From contig CABQAK010000007.1 in the NCBI GenBank assembly GCA_902462065.1, positions 1 to 61,578 on the forward strand: DNA of 61,578 nucleotides. Reading direction: 5' to 3'. Below, one piece after another: positions 24,863 through 33,324 of the stretch. Position 1 is the first letter of the stretch. Each line of letters begins with the position of its first letter. This stretch comes from an uncultured Collinsella sp. Its GTDB lineage: Bacteria > Actinomycetota > Coriobacteriia > Coriobacteriales > Coriobacteriaceae. The notes below the pieces were generated by a model. The model worked only from the letters and a program-made list of their open reading frames with translations, had not been told where the DNA came from and did no database searches. Made by a program: the position numbers and the translations under genes.

Positions 24863-25905
24863 TGGATCCGAGCGTCTACATCCCCGCCTACTTGGAGCGC
24901 ACCTATCTGGCGTCGCACCCCGAGCTCACCGATGCAGCACGCGAGCTTGTCCATAACGACATTAGTGCGAATCCCCAAAAGTATGCGCAGTCCGAGCATG
25001 CTCAGGCGCTGCTGTCCTACGCCGGTGTTCATCGCCACCTGCTCGACGAGCTCCATCGCATCGAGGACATGGGCAGCGACGAGGAATTTGAGCAGACGCG
25101 CAACCGCCTGTTCGACGATATGCGTGATGAGCTGCTCAAGATCGTCCGCATCGATGCGCATGTCCTCGATGCCCAGCTGCTCGCCATCATTTTGGCGGAC
25201 ACGCCCGTCGACGCCTGCCTGGGCGATCTGATGAAGCTCGAGGCGACCACGGCCGATTACCTGCAGCAAAGCGTGCCCGGGTTCGATATGGAGGCCCCGC
25301 ACTACTGGGCCAATAATGTTTTGGCCGATGGTGTCACCGCAGCAGACCTTACCGTGAGCGAGCCGGCTCTTATCGGGTGGCTTCACACGCTCGAGGCCAT
25401 CTCGCAGCTGTGCATGGCGAGCGCCCGCTACCGTGCTGCCGCCAACTACGCCCGCCGCGTCCTTAAAGCAGAAGGCTATCCCACCCGAGCCGCAGGCACC
25501 GTGTTGCTCGCCCTCGCTCGTCTGGAAGACGAGGACGGCTTTTTTGCCCTAGCCCACCAGCTCGAGGAAGAGATCGGGGCAGACGCACTCGAGAACTCTC
25601 CTTGGTATCTGCTCGCCCGCACGATTCTGCTGTTCAAAACAAACAAGATGCGCCCGGCGACACGCGCGCTGCGTGAGTTTGCCAACCGTTGCGAGGGCGG
25701 CGCGTTCTTCTTGCTGAACCCCATGTACCAGACGCCGTACCTTCCCTGCCGACCCGAGCCGCGCGACCCCTGGGACCTTTCGCACCAGGCAGTTTGGGAG
25801 GCCGACGGCATTATCTCGGACACCCCCGACTTTGCCCCCTGGGCCAACGCCTGCGAAGATGTATCGCAGCTCGCCCAGGAATTTGCGCGCCGCTACGGCT
25901 TTTAG
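24862..25905 (+). CDS. TPR-like helical protein, second of the pair
   Basis: A 347-residue helical protein sharing the layout of its upstream neighbour. Its central hairpin ASARYRAAANYARRVLKAEG then AAGTVLLALARLEDEDGFFALA aligns with the neighbour's GRYRMSLEAANRSLDFAP then VRHTAMLAMAKLEYP. Acidic regions such as EDMGSDEEFEQTRNRLFDDMRDELLK flank it. Its start overlaps the previous stop (TAATG), so translation is coupled. It ends 45 bases before murT-gatD. No enzymatic motif is seen. Confidence 0.72.
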   Translation: MDPSVYIPAYLERTYLASHPELTDAARELVHNDISANPQKYAQSEHAQALLSYAGVHRHLLDELHRIEDMGSDEEFEQTRNRLFDDMRDELLKIVRIDAHVLDAQLLAIILADTPVDACLGDLMKLEATTADYLQQSVPGFDMEAPHYWANNVLADGVTAADLTVSEPALIGWLHTLEAISQLCMASARYRAAANYARRVLKAEGYPTRAAGTVLLALARLEDEDGFFALAHQLEEEIGADALENSPWYLLARTILLFKTNKMRPATRALREFANRCEGGAFFLLNPMYQTPYLPCRPEPRDPWDLSHQAVWEADGIISDTPDFAPWANACEDVSQLAQEFARRYGF

Positions 25906-25950
25906 CGACGCGATCGCCCCGACCATGTCATTCACGTTAGGAACGGTTTC

Positions 25951-28128
25951 ATGAACCTCCGCTCATCTCTTGCCTGCACCTCGAGCGATATCGCTCGCTG
26001 GGGGCTGCGCTCCGTCCTTAAGCGCCAGGGCGGCGTACTCCCCGGCCGCATCGCCATGAAGATCGACCCCGAGCTGCTGAGCGACCTCGCCGGCCTTGTC
26101 GACCGCAGCGTGGTGATCACCGGTACTAATGGCAAGACCACCACCTCCAACCTCATCGCCGACGCCGTTGCCGCCAGCGGCGCTACCGTGGTGTGCAACC
26201 GTGCCGGCAACAATATGGAGCCCGGTGTGGTGGGTGCTCTGCTCGAGGCCCGCGGCGGCCTTAAGCACACTGACAGCGGCAAGCGCGTGGGCGTTTTTGA
26301 ATGCGATGAGCTCTACACCGTGCGCGTCCTGCCCAAGCTCAAGCCGACGTACTTTGTGCTGCTCAACCTGTTCCGCGACCAGCTAGACCGCTACGGCGAG
26401 ATCGACCACACCCAGGAGGTCATCGCCCACGCACTGGAGCTTTCGCCGGCAACGACGCTCATCTATAACGCCGACGATCCGCTGTGCGCCTCGATCGCCG
26501 CGCGCGTCCCCAACATGAGCATCGCCTTTGGCATCGACGGCGCCACGGGCACCGAGTCCGATCGCATTAGTGACTCGCGTTTTTGCTCGCAGTGCAACGC
26601 GCCGCTGGAGTACGACTATGTGCAGTACGGCCAGCTCGGAGCCTATCATTGTCCTTCGTGCGGCTGGAGTCGTCCCGCGCTGCTCCGTCGCGTGACGGAC
26701 GTTGAGCTCACCTGCAACGGCTACGGCTTTGACCTGAACTTTGGACCCGATACCGACGCACCCACAACGCACATCGCCACGCGCTACAACGGCCTGTACA
26801 TGGTCTACAACGTTGCCGCCGCCTTCTTTGCGGCGCGCGAGCTGGGCGTAGACGCGGCGCATCTGCAGCCCACGCTCGATGCCTATGTCCCCGCCGGCGG
26901 ACGCATGGGCCGCTGGGAGATCGCCGGCCGTACCGTCGAGGCAAACCTGGCCAAAAATCCCGTGGGCTTCGATCGCCAGATCCAGTCCATTAAAACGGCA
27001 GGCGGCAGGCTCTGTGCCTTCTTCCTGAACGACAACGACGCCGACGGTCACGATGTCTCGTGGATCTACGACGTCGACTTCGAGCGCATCGCCGATACCC
27101 CAGGGCTTGTCGCCTTTGTCGGAGGTACGCGCGCGCACGATATGCAGGTACGCCTGAAGTACGCCGGCATCGACGCCGCCATCATCTCGAATATCGAGCA
27201 GGCGATCGGCGCCGTGGCAGACGAGGAGGCTGGCGATACTTTCTACGCCGTCGCCAACTACACGGCCTTCCCACCACTGGTCAAGGAGCTCGACGAGCTT
27301 AAGGACGCCGATGCGAGCTCGGTCACCTCCCACGCCGTAACACGCGCCAATGGCAGCGCTGTCCCCACCGATATTGCGCCGGTCGAGCTTTCGCGCCCGC
27401 TGCGCATCGTCTACCTGTATCCCGATGCCCTCAACCTCTATGGCGACGGCGGCAACGTCATTGCCCTCGAGCGCCGCTGCGCCTGGCGCGGCATTCCCGC
27501 GCGCGTGGACGAGGTCCGCATGGGCGAGACGCTCGATCTCACCGACGCCGACATCGTCATGATGGGTGGCGGCTCCGACCGCGACCAGCTAGCCGTGGCA
27601 CACGAGCTGCTCGCCCAAAAAGACAAGGTCGCGGCCTATGTTGAGGATGGCGGATCGCTGCTTGCTATCTGCGGCAGCTATCAGCTGCTCGGCCGTTCGT
27701 ACTATATGGGCGAGAATCGCATCGAGGGCCTGGGCGTCATTGCCGCCGAGACTGTGCGCGGCTCCGACCGCCTGATCGGCAACGTCGCCGTCAAGACCGA
27801 CCTGGCACCCGAGCCCTTTGTGGGATTTGAGAACCACGGCGGCCGCACCCTGCTCGATGCAGAGGCCACGCCGCTCGGAACGTCCGTTGTCACGGGCACC
27901 GGCAACAACGGCGACGATGGCTTTGAGGGCCTCATCTACAAGGGCGTCATCGGCACGTACCTACACGGACCGGCACTGCCCAAGAACCCCGAGTTCGCCG
28001 ACTGGCTCATCGCCCACGCCCTCGAGCGCCGTGGCGACGCACAGGCCGCCGCCCTGCTGCCGCTCAAACCCCTCGACGACACCTACGAGCACGCCGCCCA
28101 CGACGCCGCGATGAAGCTCCTTCCCTAA
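25951..28128 (+). CDS. murT-gatD: MurT-GatD fusion: lipid II isoglutaminyl synthase
   Basis: A 725-residue single-chain version of an enzyme that is normally two subunits. Residues about 40-450 are MurT: ATP loop TGTNGKTTT (57-65), the zinc ribbon Cys212, Cys215, Cys234 and Cys237, EANLAKNPVGF (330-340), and the C-terminal WIYDVDFE. Residues about 484-690 are the GatD class I amidotransferase with nucleophile Cys574 in LLAICGSYQLLG and His672 in TYLHGP. A linker of about 30 residues joins them. The enzyme amidates the D-glutamate of lipid II to D-isoglutamine, using glutamine. The frame is continuous. TTAGGAACGG lies just upstream of the ATG. Confidence 0.9.
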   Translation: MNLRSSLACTSSDIARWGLRSVLKRQGGVLPGRIAMKIDPELLSDLAGLVDRSVVITGTNGKTTTSNLIADAVAASGATVVCNRAGNNMEPGVVGALLEARGGLKHTDSGKRVGVFECDELYTVRVLPKLKPTYFVLLNLFRDQLDRYGEIDHTQEVIAHALELSPATTLIYNADDPLCASIAARVPNMSIAFGIDGATGTESDRISDSRFCSQCNAPLEYDYVQYGQLGAYHCPSCGWSRPALLRRVTDVELTCNGYGFDLNFGPDTDAPTTHIATRYNGLYMVYNVAAAFFAARELGVDAAHLQPTLDAYVPAGGRMGRWEIAGRTVEANLAKNPVGFDRQIQSIKTAGGRLCAFFLNDNDADGHDVSWIYDVDFERIADTPGLVAFVGGTRAHDMQVRLKYAGIDAAIISNIEQAIGAVADEEAGDTFYAVANYTAFPPLVKELDELKDADASSVTSHAVTRANGSAVPTDIAPVELSRPLRIVYLYPDALNLYGDGGNVIALERRCAWRGIPARVDEVRMGETLDLTDADIVMMGGGSDRDQLAVAHELLAQKDKVAAYVEDGGSLLAICGSYQLLGRSYYMGENRIEGLGVIAAETVRGSDRLIGNVAVKTDLAPEPFVGFENHGGRTLLDAEATPLGTSVVTGTGNNGDDGFEGLIYKGVIGTYLHGPALPKNPEFADWLIAHALERRGDAQAAALLPLKPLDDTYEHAAHDAAMKLLP

Positions 28129-28136
28129 CGCCCCAC

Positions 28137-28172
28137 CGTCACAAAGGGGACAGGCACCTTTGTGGCGGTTTT
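28137..28172 (+). terminator. Terminator of murT-gatD with REP-like core
   Basis: CCGTCACAAAGG and CCTTTGTGGCGG pair around GGACAGGCA, followed by TTTT. It begins 8 bases after the stop codon. The core resembles the hairpins at 18332 and 58692. Confidence 0.75.
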
Positions 28173-28191
28173 GATCTGCCACGGCAGTTTG

Positions 28192-28326
28192 TCTCAATCT
28201 GTAACATTTAGACCGTTAAAAGTCGTCTTACTGTTACAGATTGAGATGTTCGTCCCGACGCCCGCCGTCTGTCTCGATCTGTAACAGATAGAGCCGATTT
28301 GCCCGCCCAGATGTTACAGGTTGAGA
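28192..28326. repeat. Two tandem 55-bp inverted repeats
   Basis: Unit 1 (28192-28246) has arms TCTCAATCTGTAACA and TGTTACAGATTGAGA. Unit 2 (28272-28326) has TCTCGATCTGTAACA and TGTTACAGGTTGAGA. Both are 55 bases long with 15-base arms and start 80 bases apart. The loops differ, and each arm pairs with only one or no mismatch. Confidence 0.8.
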
Positions 28327-28427
28327 TGTTTGAAGATCGGGATAGAGAGTCGGCTCCTGTGTGGTGGTTTTCCAGTTTACCAACGATATACGCGCCGGCA
28401 AAAAAGTCTGCTATACTCTTTCCCGCT

Positions 28428-28504
28428 GTCCCCATCGTCTAGCGGCCAAGGACGCCACCCTTTCAAGGTGGATATCGCGGGTTCGAATCCCGCTGGGGGC
28501 ACCA
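28428..28504 (+). tRNA. tRNA-Glu (anticodon UUC)
   Basis: The acceptor strands GTCCCCA (28428-28434) and TGGGGGC (28494-28500) pair. The anticodon stem-loop CCACC-CTTTCAA-GGTGG carries TTC. The T-arm is GCGGG-TTCGAAT-CCCGC, and CCA is encoded at 28502-28504. A TATACT -10 candidate is at 28412-28417. The gene is followed directly by a terminator. Confidence 0.97.
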
Positions 28505-28770
28505 TTTGAGATGTGAAGCCCGTTATCAATTCGGTAGCGGGCTTTTTGCTACCGATATGCCGGGATTCGAACCCGACAGGGTGCGGAGCTGAGGAAACGC
28601 GCAAGCGTTTTCCAGCGCAGCACGCAAGGAGCGGAGCGACGCAGCGGAAGCGGGCGGCGCCAGCCGCACGCGGACATCCCGCTGGGGGCACCATTTAAAC
28701 TGAGAAGCCCGTTGCTCTCGCGGTGGCGGGCTTTTTGCTATCGATATGCCGGGATTCGAACCCCGAGGGC
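28487..28770. repeat. Tandem partial copies of the tRNA-Glu 3' end plus terminator
   Basis: The last 18 bases of tRNA-Glu plus three more, beginning ATCCCGCTGGGGGCACC (28487-28507), recur exactly at 28676-28696, a 189-base step. Each copy is followed by a similar AGCCCG...CGGGCTTTTT hairpin (28517-28548 and 28705-28735). Each hairpin is followed by a reverse-oriented T-arm-like GCCGGGATTCGAACCC (28559 and 28748). The spacer is GC-rich and hairpin-rich. Confidence 0.75.
28517..28548 (+). terminator. tRNA-Glu terminator
   Basis: AGCCCG (28517-28522) pairs with CGGGCT (28538-28543), followed by TTTTT. It starts 12 bases after the encoded CCA. Confidence 0.88.
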
Positions 28771-28792
28771 ATTAAATCACACTGTCATCCAA

Positions 28793-29023
28793 GGGCCCGT
28801 GGGCAAAAAATGGCAAATATGAGTACTGTTACCATTTTAGTTACAGCGATTTCATGCCTTCAGAAGGCGATTTAGCCGTCAGGCGTCCTACGGCGGAAAA
28901 ATTGCAGACGTTTATCGGCTAAGTACTTGGACATATGTTGCGTAACACTACATATTTTGCAAATAAATAATGTTACAGGACTTGTGACAGTACTCATATT
29001 TGACGTTTTTTGCCCACGGCCCC
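28793..29023. repeat. 231-bp inverted-repeat element, MITE-like
   Basis: Arms of about 39 bases, 28793-28832 and 28984-29023, are inverted with a handful of mismatches. Each arm read inward contains GTGGGCAAAAAA, then CAAATATGAGTACTGT. The interior is AT-rich and has no gene. The element fills the gap between the tRNA-Glu repeats and glnA. Confidence 0.7.
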
Positions 29024-29077
29024 TTATTACGTGGGCGAATCAGTTGCAAAACGGGCTTCAAAGCGCCCTTCGCAAAC

Positions 29078-29109
29078 AAAAACCGGGGCCCGCATGATGC
29101 GGACCCCGG
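29078..29109 (-). terminator. glnA terminator
   Basis: CCGGGGCCCGCA and TGCGGACCCCGG form the stem (one mismatch), and the minus strand continues TTTTTG. It starts about 32 bases after the glnA stop codon. Confidence 0.9.
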
Positions 29110-29140
29110 CTCAATACCGTGACGATATGTCAGTTACGTT

Positions 29141-31228
29141 CTACACGTAGAACAGGATGTCGTCGTAGGTCGGGACCGGCCAGTAGTCAGCAGCCACGAT
29201 CTCCTCCATGGCGTCCACGGCGGCACGCAGCGCATCCATAGCGGGAACGACCTCGTGCGCGTACACGTTGGCCTGCTCCTGGCCATCGAGGGCCTCAGCC
29301 TTCTGATGCACGGCGTCAAGCGCCTTGATGGAGTCGTTGATGGTGGTGATGCCGTTGCAGAGCTTGTTGAGCGTGTTCTGCTCGCACTGCATGGCGGCCT
29401 CAGCACCGGCAGCACGAATAGTCTCAAGGCCCTTAGCGACCTTGGTGGCATAGGCGGTAATGACCGGGCGATAGGTACGACGCGCCTCGCGAACCATCGT
29501 GGTAGCCTCGATGTTCATGAGCTTGTTGTACTTCTCGAGCTTGCAGTCGTAGCGGCACTGAGCCTCGGCCTTGGTCAGGACACCCGTCTCCTCAAAGAGC
29601 GCGATGGCCTTATCGGAAACAAAGGCGGGCAGGGCGTCGGCCGTGGTCTTGTTGTTGGCAAGACCACGCTTCTCGGCCTCAACGGGCCACTCGTCGGAGT
29701 AGCCGTCACCGGAGAACAGGATGCGCTGGTGGTCGGTCAGGACCTTCTTGCAGTACTCGAGCGCGGCATCCTGGAACTCATCCTCGGGCGTACCCTCAAG
29801 CGCGTCGGCGAAGGACTTGAGCGACTTGGCCACGGCGGCATCGAGCACCAGGTTGGAGTCGGAGACGTTCTGCTCGGAGCCGCAGGCACGGAACTCGAAC
29901 TTATTGCCGGTGAAGGCAAACGGGGAGGTGCGGTTGCGGTCGGTGTTGTCCTGCATCAGCTTGGGCAGGGTATCGGCGCCCAGGTCGAGCACGCCGCGCG
30001 TGGCATGGACGGAAGCCTTGCCATCGATGATCTTCTCGACGACCTCGGTAAGCTGGTCGCCCAGGAAGATGGACATAATCGCCGGAGGAGCCTCGTTGGC
30101 GCCCAGACGATGATCGTTGCCGGCCGAGGCAACGGAGGCACGCAGGAGCTCCTGATAGTTATCGACGGCCTCGATCACCGCGGTGAGGAAGACGATGAAC
30201 TGCAGGTTGTCGAGCGGGGTGTCACCTGGATCGAGCAGGTTCTCGGACTCGGTGCCAAGCGACCAGTTGTTGTGCTTGCCCGAACCATTGATGCCCTCGA
30301 AGGGCTTCTCGTGCAGCAGGCAGACCAAGTCGTGGCGGGAGGCGATGAGCTTCATCTTCTCCATCATGACCAGATTCTGGTCGATGGCCTCGTTGACTTC
30401 GCCATAGACGGGGGCAAGCTCATGCTGGCAGGGAGCAACCTCGTTGTGCTTGGTCTTGGCGGGAATGCCAAGCGCCCACAGCTCATCGTCCAGATCCTTC
30501 ATATAGGCCGAGACGGTGGGGCGGATAGCGCCAAAGTAGTGCTCCTCGAGCTCCTGGCCCTTGCAGGGAGCGGCGCCAAAGAGGGTGCGGCCGGTAATGA
30601 CCAGGTCCTTGCGCTTGCGGTAGGCGTCCTTCTTGATCAGGAAGTACTCCTGCTCGTCGCCCACGGAAGGAACGACCTTCTTGGGGGTCTTACCGAACAG
30701 CGCCAAAACGCGCTTGGACTCACGCGAGAGCGCGGTCATGGAACGCAGCAGCGGGGTCTTCTTGTCCAGGGCCTCGCCCGTGTAGGAGCAGAAAGCCGTG
30801 GGGATGCACAGGACGTCGTCCTTGATAAAGGCGGGGCTAGTGGGATCCCAAGCGGTGTAGCCACGGGCCTCGAAGGTGGCGCGCAGGCCGCCGTTGGGGA
30901 AGCTGGAGGCATCGGGCTCGCCCTGGATGAGGTTCTTGCCCGTAAACTTGGTAATGGCGGTGCCGTCGTGGTTGGGCTCCAGGAAGCTGTCGTGCTTCTC
31001 GGAAGTAATGCCCGAAAGCGGCTGGAACCAGTGCGCATAGTGCGTCGCACCCTTGGAGATGGCCCAGACCTTCATGGCATGGGCAACGGCGTTGGCCACA
31101 TCCAGGTCGAGCGGCTCACCGCCCTCGAGGGTTGCAGCAAGGCGCTTCCAAATGTCCTTGGGGAGGTAGTCCTTCATGACTTCCTCAGAGAACACCATGG
31201 TCCCGAAGCGGTCAGTAAGTTCGGCCAT
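29141..31228 (-). CDS. glnA: Glutamine synthetase type III
   Basis: A 695-residue GS-III (GlnN type), much longer than the 440-470 residues of GS-I. It makes glutamine from glutamate, ammonia and ATP. Typical blocks are GDEQEYFLI, NGSGKHNNWSLGTE and ANEAPPAIMSIFLGDQL. The start at 31228 (MAELTDRFGTMVF) follows AAGGGAG; an upstream in-frame ATG at 31291 is unlikely. GS-III enzymes are dodecameric and common in anaerobes, including Bacteroides and some Actinobacteria. It is monocistronic with its own terminator. The glutamine it makes feeds GuaA, GatD and GatAB, all encoded in this window. Confidence 0.96.
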   Translation of the reverse strand: MAELTDRFGTMVFSEEVMKDYLPKDIWKRLAATLEGGEPLDLDVANAVAHAMKVWAISKGATHYAHWFQPLSGITSEKHDSFLEPNHDGTAITKFTGKNLIQGEPDASSFPNGGLRATFEARGYTAWDPTSPAFIKDDVLCIPTAFCSYTGEALDKKTPLLRSMTALSRESKRVLALFGKTPKKVVPSVGDEQEYFLIKKDAYRKRKDLVITGRTLFGAAPCKGQELEEHYFGAIRPTVSAYMKDLDDELWALGIPAKTKHNEVAPCQHELAPVYGEVNEAIDQNLVMMEKMKLIASRHDLVCLLHEKPFEGINGSGKHNNWSLGTESENLLDPGDTPLDNLQFIVFLTAVIEAVDNYQELLRASVASAGNDHRLGANEAPPAIMSIFLGDQLTEVVEKIIDGKASVHATRGVLDLGADTLPKLMQDNTDRNRTSPFAFTGNKFEFRACGSEQNVSDSNLVLDAAVAKSLKSFADALEGTPEDEFQDAALEYCKKVLTDHQRILFSGDGYSDEWPVEAEKRGLANNKTTADALPAFVSDKAIALFEETGVLTKAEAQCRYDCKLEKYNKLMNIEATTMVREARRTYRPVITAYATKVAKGLETIRAAGAEAAMQCEQNTLNKLCNGITTINDSIKALDAVHQKAEALDGQEQANVYAHEVVPAMDALRAAVDAMEEIVAADYWPVPTYDDILFYV

Positions 31229-31654
31229 ACGGAACTCCCTTCGTATCGGCACCGCGTGAGAAGCGGTGTTGATTACTAACGAACGAGTCATAGCTTAGAC
31301 TCGCCGTGTTTCCGCGACATTACCGTTATGTTGCTGTCGCGAAACCAATCAATGAGGTTACCCTATCGAGGCGGCGTTGCCACCCTCAACAGCCAATCAA
31401 CTGCATAAATTGCAGACCTCTCCCCATGGTTTAAGGGTAGTCAATTTGGGATGGAGCTCTATTAACTGGTATTTTGCATCAGATACCAGTCTTTATAGTC
31501 CGTGCCTAGATTAGCCGCTCTGTTATAGAGAAAGCCGATAGCAAGGCATCTTTGATTGGTATCCCCGAATAACGAGTGAAACTCCACCGTGACACAGTGG
31601 TGCTGTAGAATCCTTACAACACATCACACTATTACGTATCTAGAGGAGCACGAT
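31229..31654. other. 426-base region between glnA and metF
   Basis: Contains the divergent promoters. A short hairpin with arms ACTGGTAT and ATACCAGT lies at 31465-31472 and 31483-31490. I see no S-box, cobalamin or other known riboswitch pattern upstream of the methionine genes. Confidence 0.5.
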
Positions 31655-32527
31655 ATGCGCGTCGACGAGGTTTTTAAGCAGGCAGCATCCCAGGGCACCG
31701 CGCCCGTTTCGTTTGAGATGTTCCCGCCCAAGGGCGAGCTCACCCTCGACACGACTCGCGAAGTGGCAGGCAATCTGTGCAAGCTTTCGCCGAGCTTTGT
31801 CTCGGTCACCTGCTCGGCCGGCGGCTCGGGCAACGGTGCCACCACCGCCCCCATCGCGCATATGATTTCGAGCGAATTCGACACGCCCTCGGTGGCACAC
31901 CTCACCTGCGTGGGCCGCACCCACGCCGACATCGCCGCCAAGATCGACGAGTATCGCACCGCCGGCGTTGAAAACATTCTGGCCCTGCGTGGCGATCTCC
32001 CTGCCGGCGCGACCGAGGACGACAAGCCCGCCTCCGACTACGCCTACGCCCGCGACCTCATCCCCGAGCTCGTCGACGCCGGCTTTTGCGTGGGCGCCGC
32101 AGCCTACCCCGAGGGCCACATTGCCTGTGAGGATCTCAACCTCTCGGTCGAACACCTCAAGCAAAAACAGGACGCCGGCGCGAGCTTCTTTGTGACACAG
32201 CTCTTCTTTGATAACGAGTGCTTCTACCGCTTCCGCGAGCTTGCCGACAAGGTCGGCATCACCGTGCCCATTACCGCGGGCATCATGCCGTTTATGGGCA
32301 AGTCCCAGATCAGCCGCATGGTCTTTATGTGCGGCGCGTCGCTGCCCTCCCCCGTCATCAAGATTCTCGCCAAGTACGAGAACGACCCCGAGAGCCTGCA
32401 GGCAGCCGGTGTAGATTATGCCGCCCGCCAACTTTGCGACCTCAAGGAGCACGGCGCCGACGGCCTGCACCTGTACACTATGAACCGTCCTGCGATCGCC
32501 GCGACCATTATGGAGCGCCTGGGGTAA
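31655..32527 (+). CDS. metF: 5,10-methylenetetrahydrofolate reductase
   Basis: A 290-residue TIM-barrel flavoprotein that makes 5-methyltetrahydrofolate for methionine synthesis. Family blocks are SFEMFPPKGE near the N-terminus, SVTCSAGGSG, VAHLTCVGR, NILALRGDLP, and ASFFVTQLFFDNE. The start at 31655 follows AGAGGAGC; the open frame begins earlier but adds non-family residues. The stop overlaps the next start by one base (TAATG). With the activation protein and metH it forms a complete methyl-transfer operon. Confidence 0.95.
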   Translation: MRVDEVFKQAASQGTAPVSFEMFPPKGELTLDTTREVAGNLCKLSPSFVSVTCSAGGSGNGATTAPIAHMISSEFDTPSVAHLTCVGRTHADIAAKIDEYRTAGVENILALRGDLPAGATEDDKPASDYAYARDLIPELVDAGFCVGAAAYPEGHIACEDLNLSVEHLKQKQDAGASFFVTQLFFDNECFYRFRELADKVGITVPITAGIMPFMGKSQISRMVFMCGASLPSPVIKILAKYENDPESLQAAGVDYAARQLCDLKEHGADGLHLYTMNRPAIAATIMERLG

Positions 32528-33315
32528 TGGAAAAACCGCACATCGATACAACCGCTGTCGAAGTGCCGGCCGACCTTGCGTCGCCGGCGCTTTACCGTGT
32601 CGATGCCGCGCACCATCCCCGTGTCGACCGTGCCGAGATGCTGCGGTATCTGGGTTACGGCGGCCAGCAGATTGAGCCCGAACTGTCACGACGTATTGAG
32701 CTTGTCGTTGAACGTCTGGAACTGGACATTGAGCCCCGTGGCGTGCGCCGCGTGTTTGCCGTCGATGCCACGGGCGTGGACGAACAAAGTGAGCCTTGCA
32801 TTCGCTTGGTCGGCACCAACGTTGAGCTGCGGGGTCGCGATATCTATCGACATCTCAAAGATGCCCGCTTTGCCGCGCTCATGGCATGCACCCTCGGCAT
32901 GGACGCCGAGCGTCGCCTGCGCACCACGGGAGCCCAACATCCCCTGGAGGGCGCCGTGCTCGACGCCGCGTGCTCCGCTTACGTAGAAGCCGCCGTTGAG
33001 CAAATGGACCAGCAGGTCAAGACGGACGCCGCCGTTCATGGGCTCGCCGGCAACTGGCGCTTTAGTCCCGGCTACGGCGACTGCCCGCTCTCGGCCCAGC
33101 GCTCGATCGTCAATGCGCTCAACGCCACGCGGCTCATCGGGCTTACCGTCACACCCACCAGCCTGCTCATGCCCACCAAGAGCGTGACCGCGGTGATCGG
33201 TCTGTTCGAAGGCGAAGTCCACGACGCCCAGAGCCGCCCCACCTGCAATATCTGCCGCATGCGCGAGCACTGCCGCTTCCGCGCCGCCCACACCACCTGC
33301 TATTCCAGCCATTAG
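32527..33315 (+). CDS. Free-standing methionine synthase activation domain
   Basis: A 262-residue protein corresponding to the C-terminal reactivation domain of MetH, which binds AdoMet and remethylates oxidised cobalamin. The signature RFSPGYGDCPLSAQ matches the R-x-SPGY-x-x-CP block, and SLLMPTKSVTAVIGL follows. A C-terminal cysteine cluster CNICRMREHCRF suggests an added metal or iron-sulfur site. It overlaps metF by one base and ends 9 bases before metH. The downstream MetH lacks this domain, so the two chains must cooperate. Confidence 0.88.
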   Translation: MEKPHIDTTAVEVPADLASPALYRVDAAHHPRVDRAEMLRYLGYGGQQIEPELSRRIELVVERLELDIEPRGVRRVFAVDATGVDEQSEPCIRLVGTNVELRGRDIYRHLKDARFAALMACTLGMDAERRLRTTGAQHPLEGAVLDAACSAYVEAAVEQMDQQVKTDAAVHGLAGNWRFSPGYGDCPLSAQRSIVNALNATRLIGLTVTPTSLLMPTKSVTAVIGLFEGEVHDAQSRPTCNICRMREHCRFRAAHTTCYSSH

Positions 33316-33324
33316 GAGCCCTCG

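Noticed and set aside
29255..31279. Long open frame (674 codons) on the plus strand opposite glnA
   Set aside because: It is the antisense shadow of a confident gene in GC-rich DNA; it lacks a ribosome-binding site and has valine/glycine/leucine-rich, family-free sequence.
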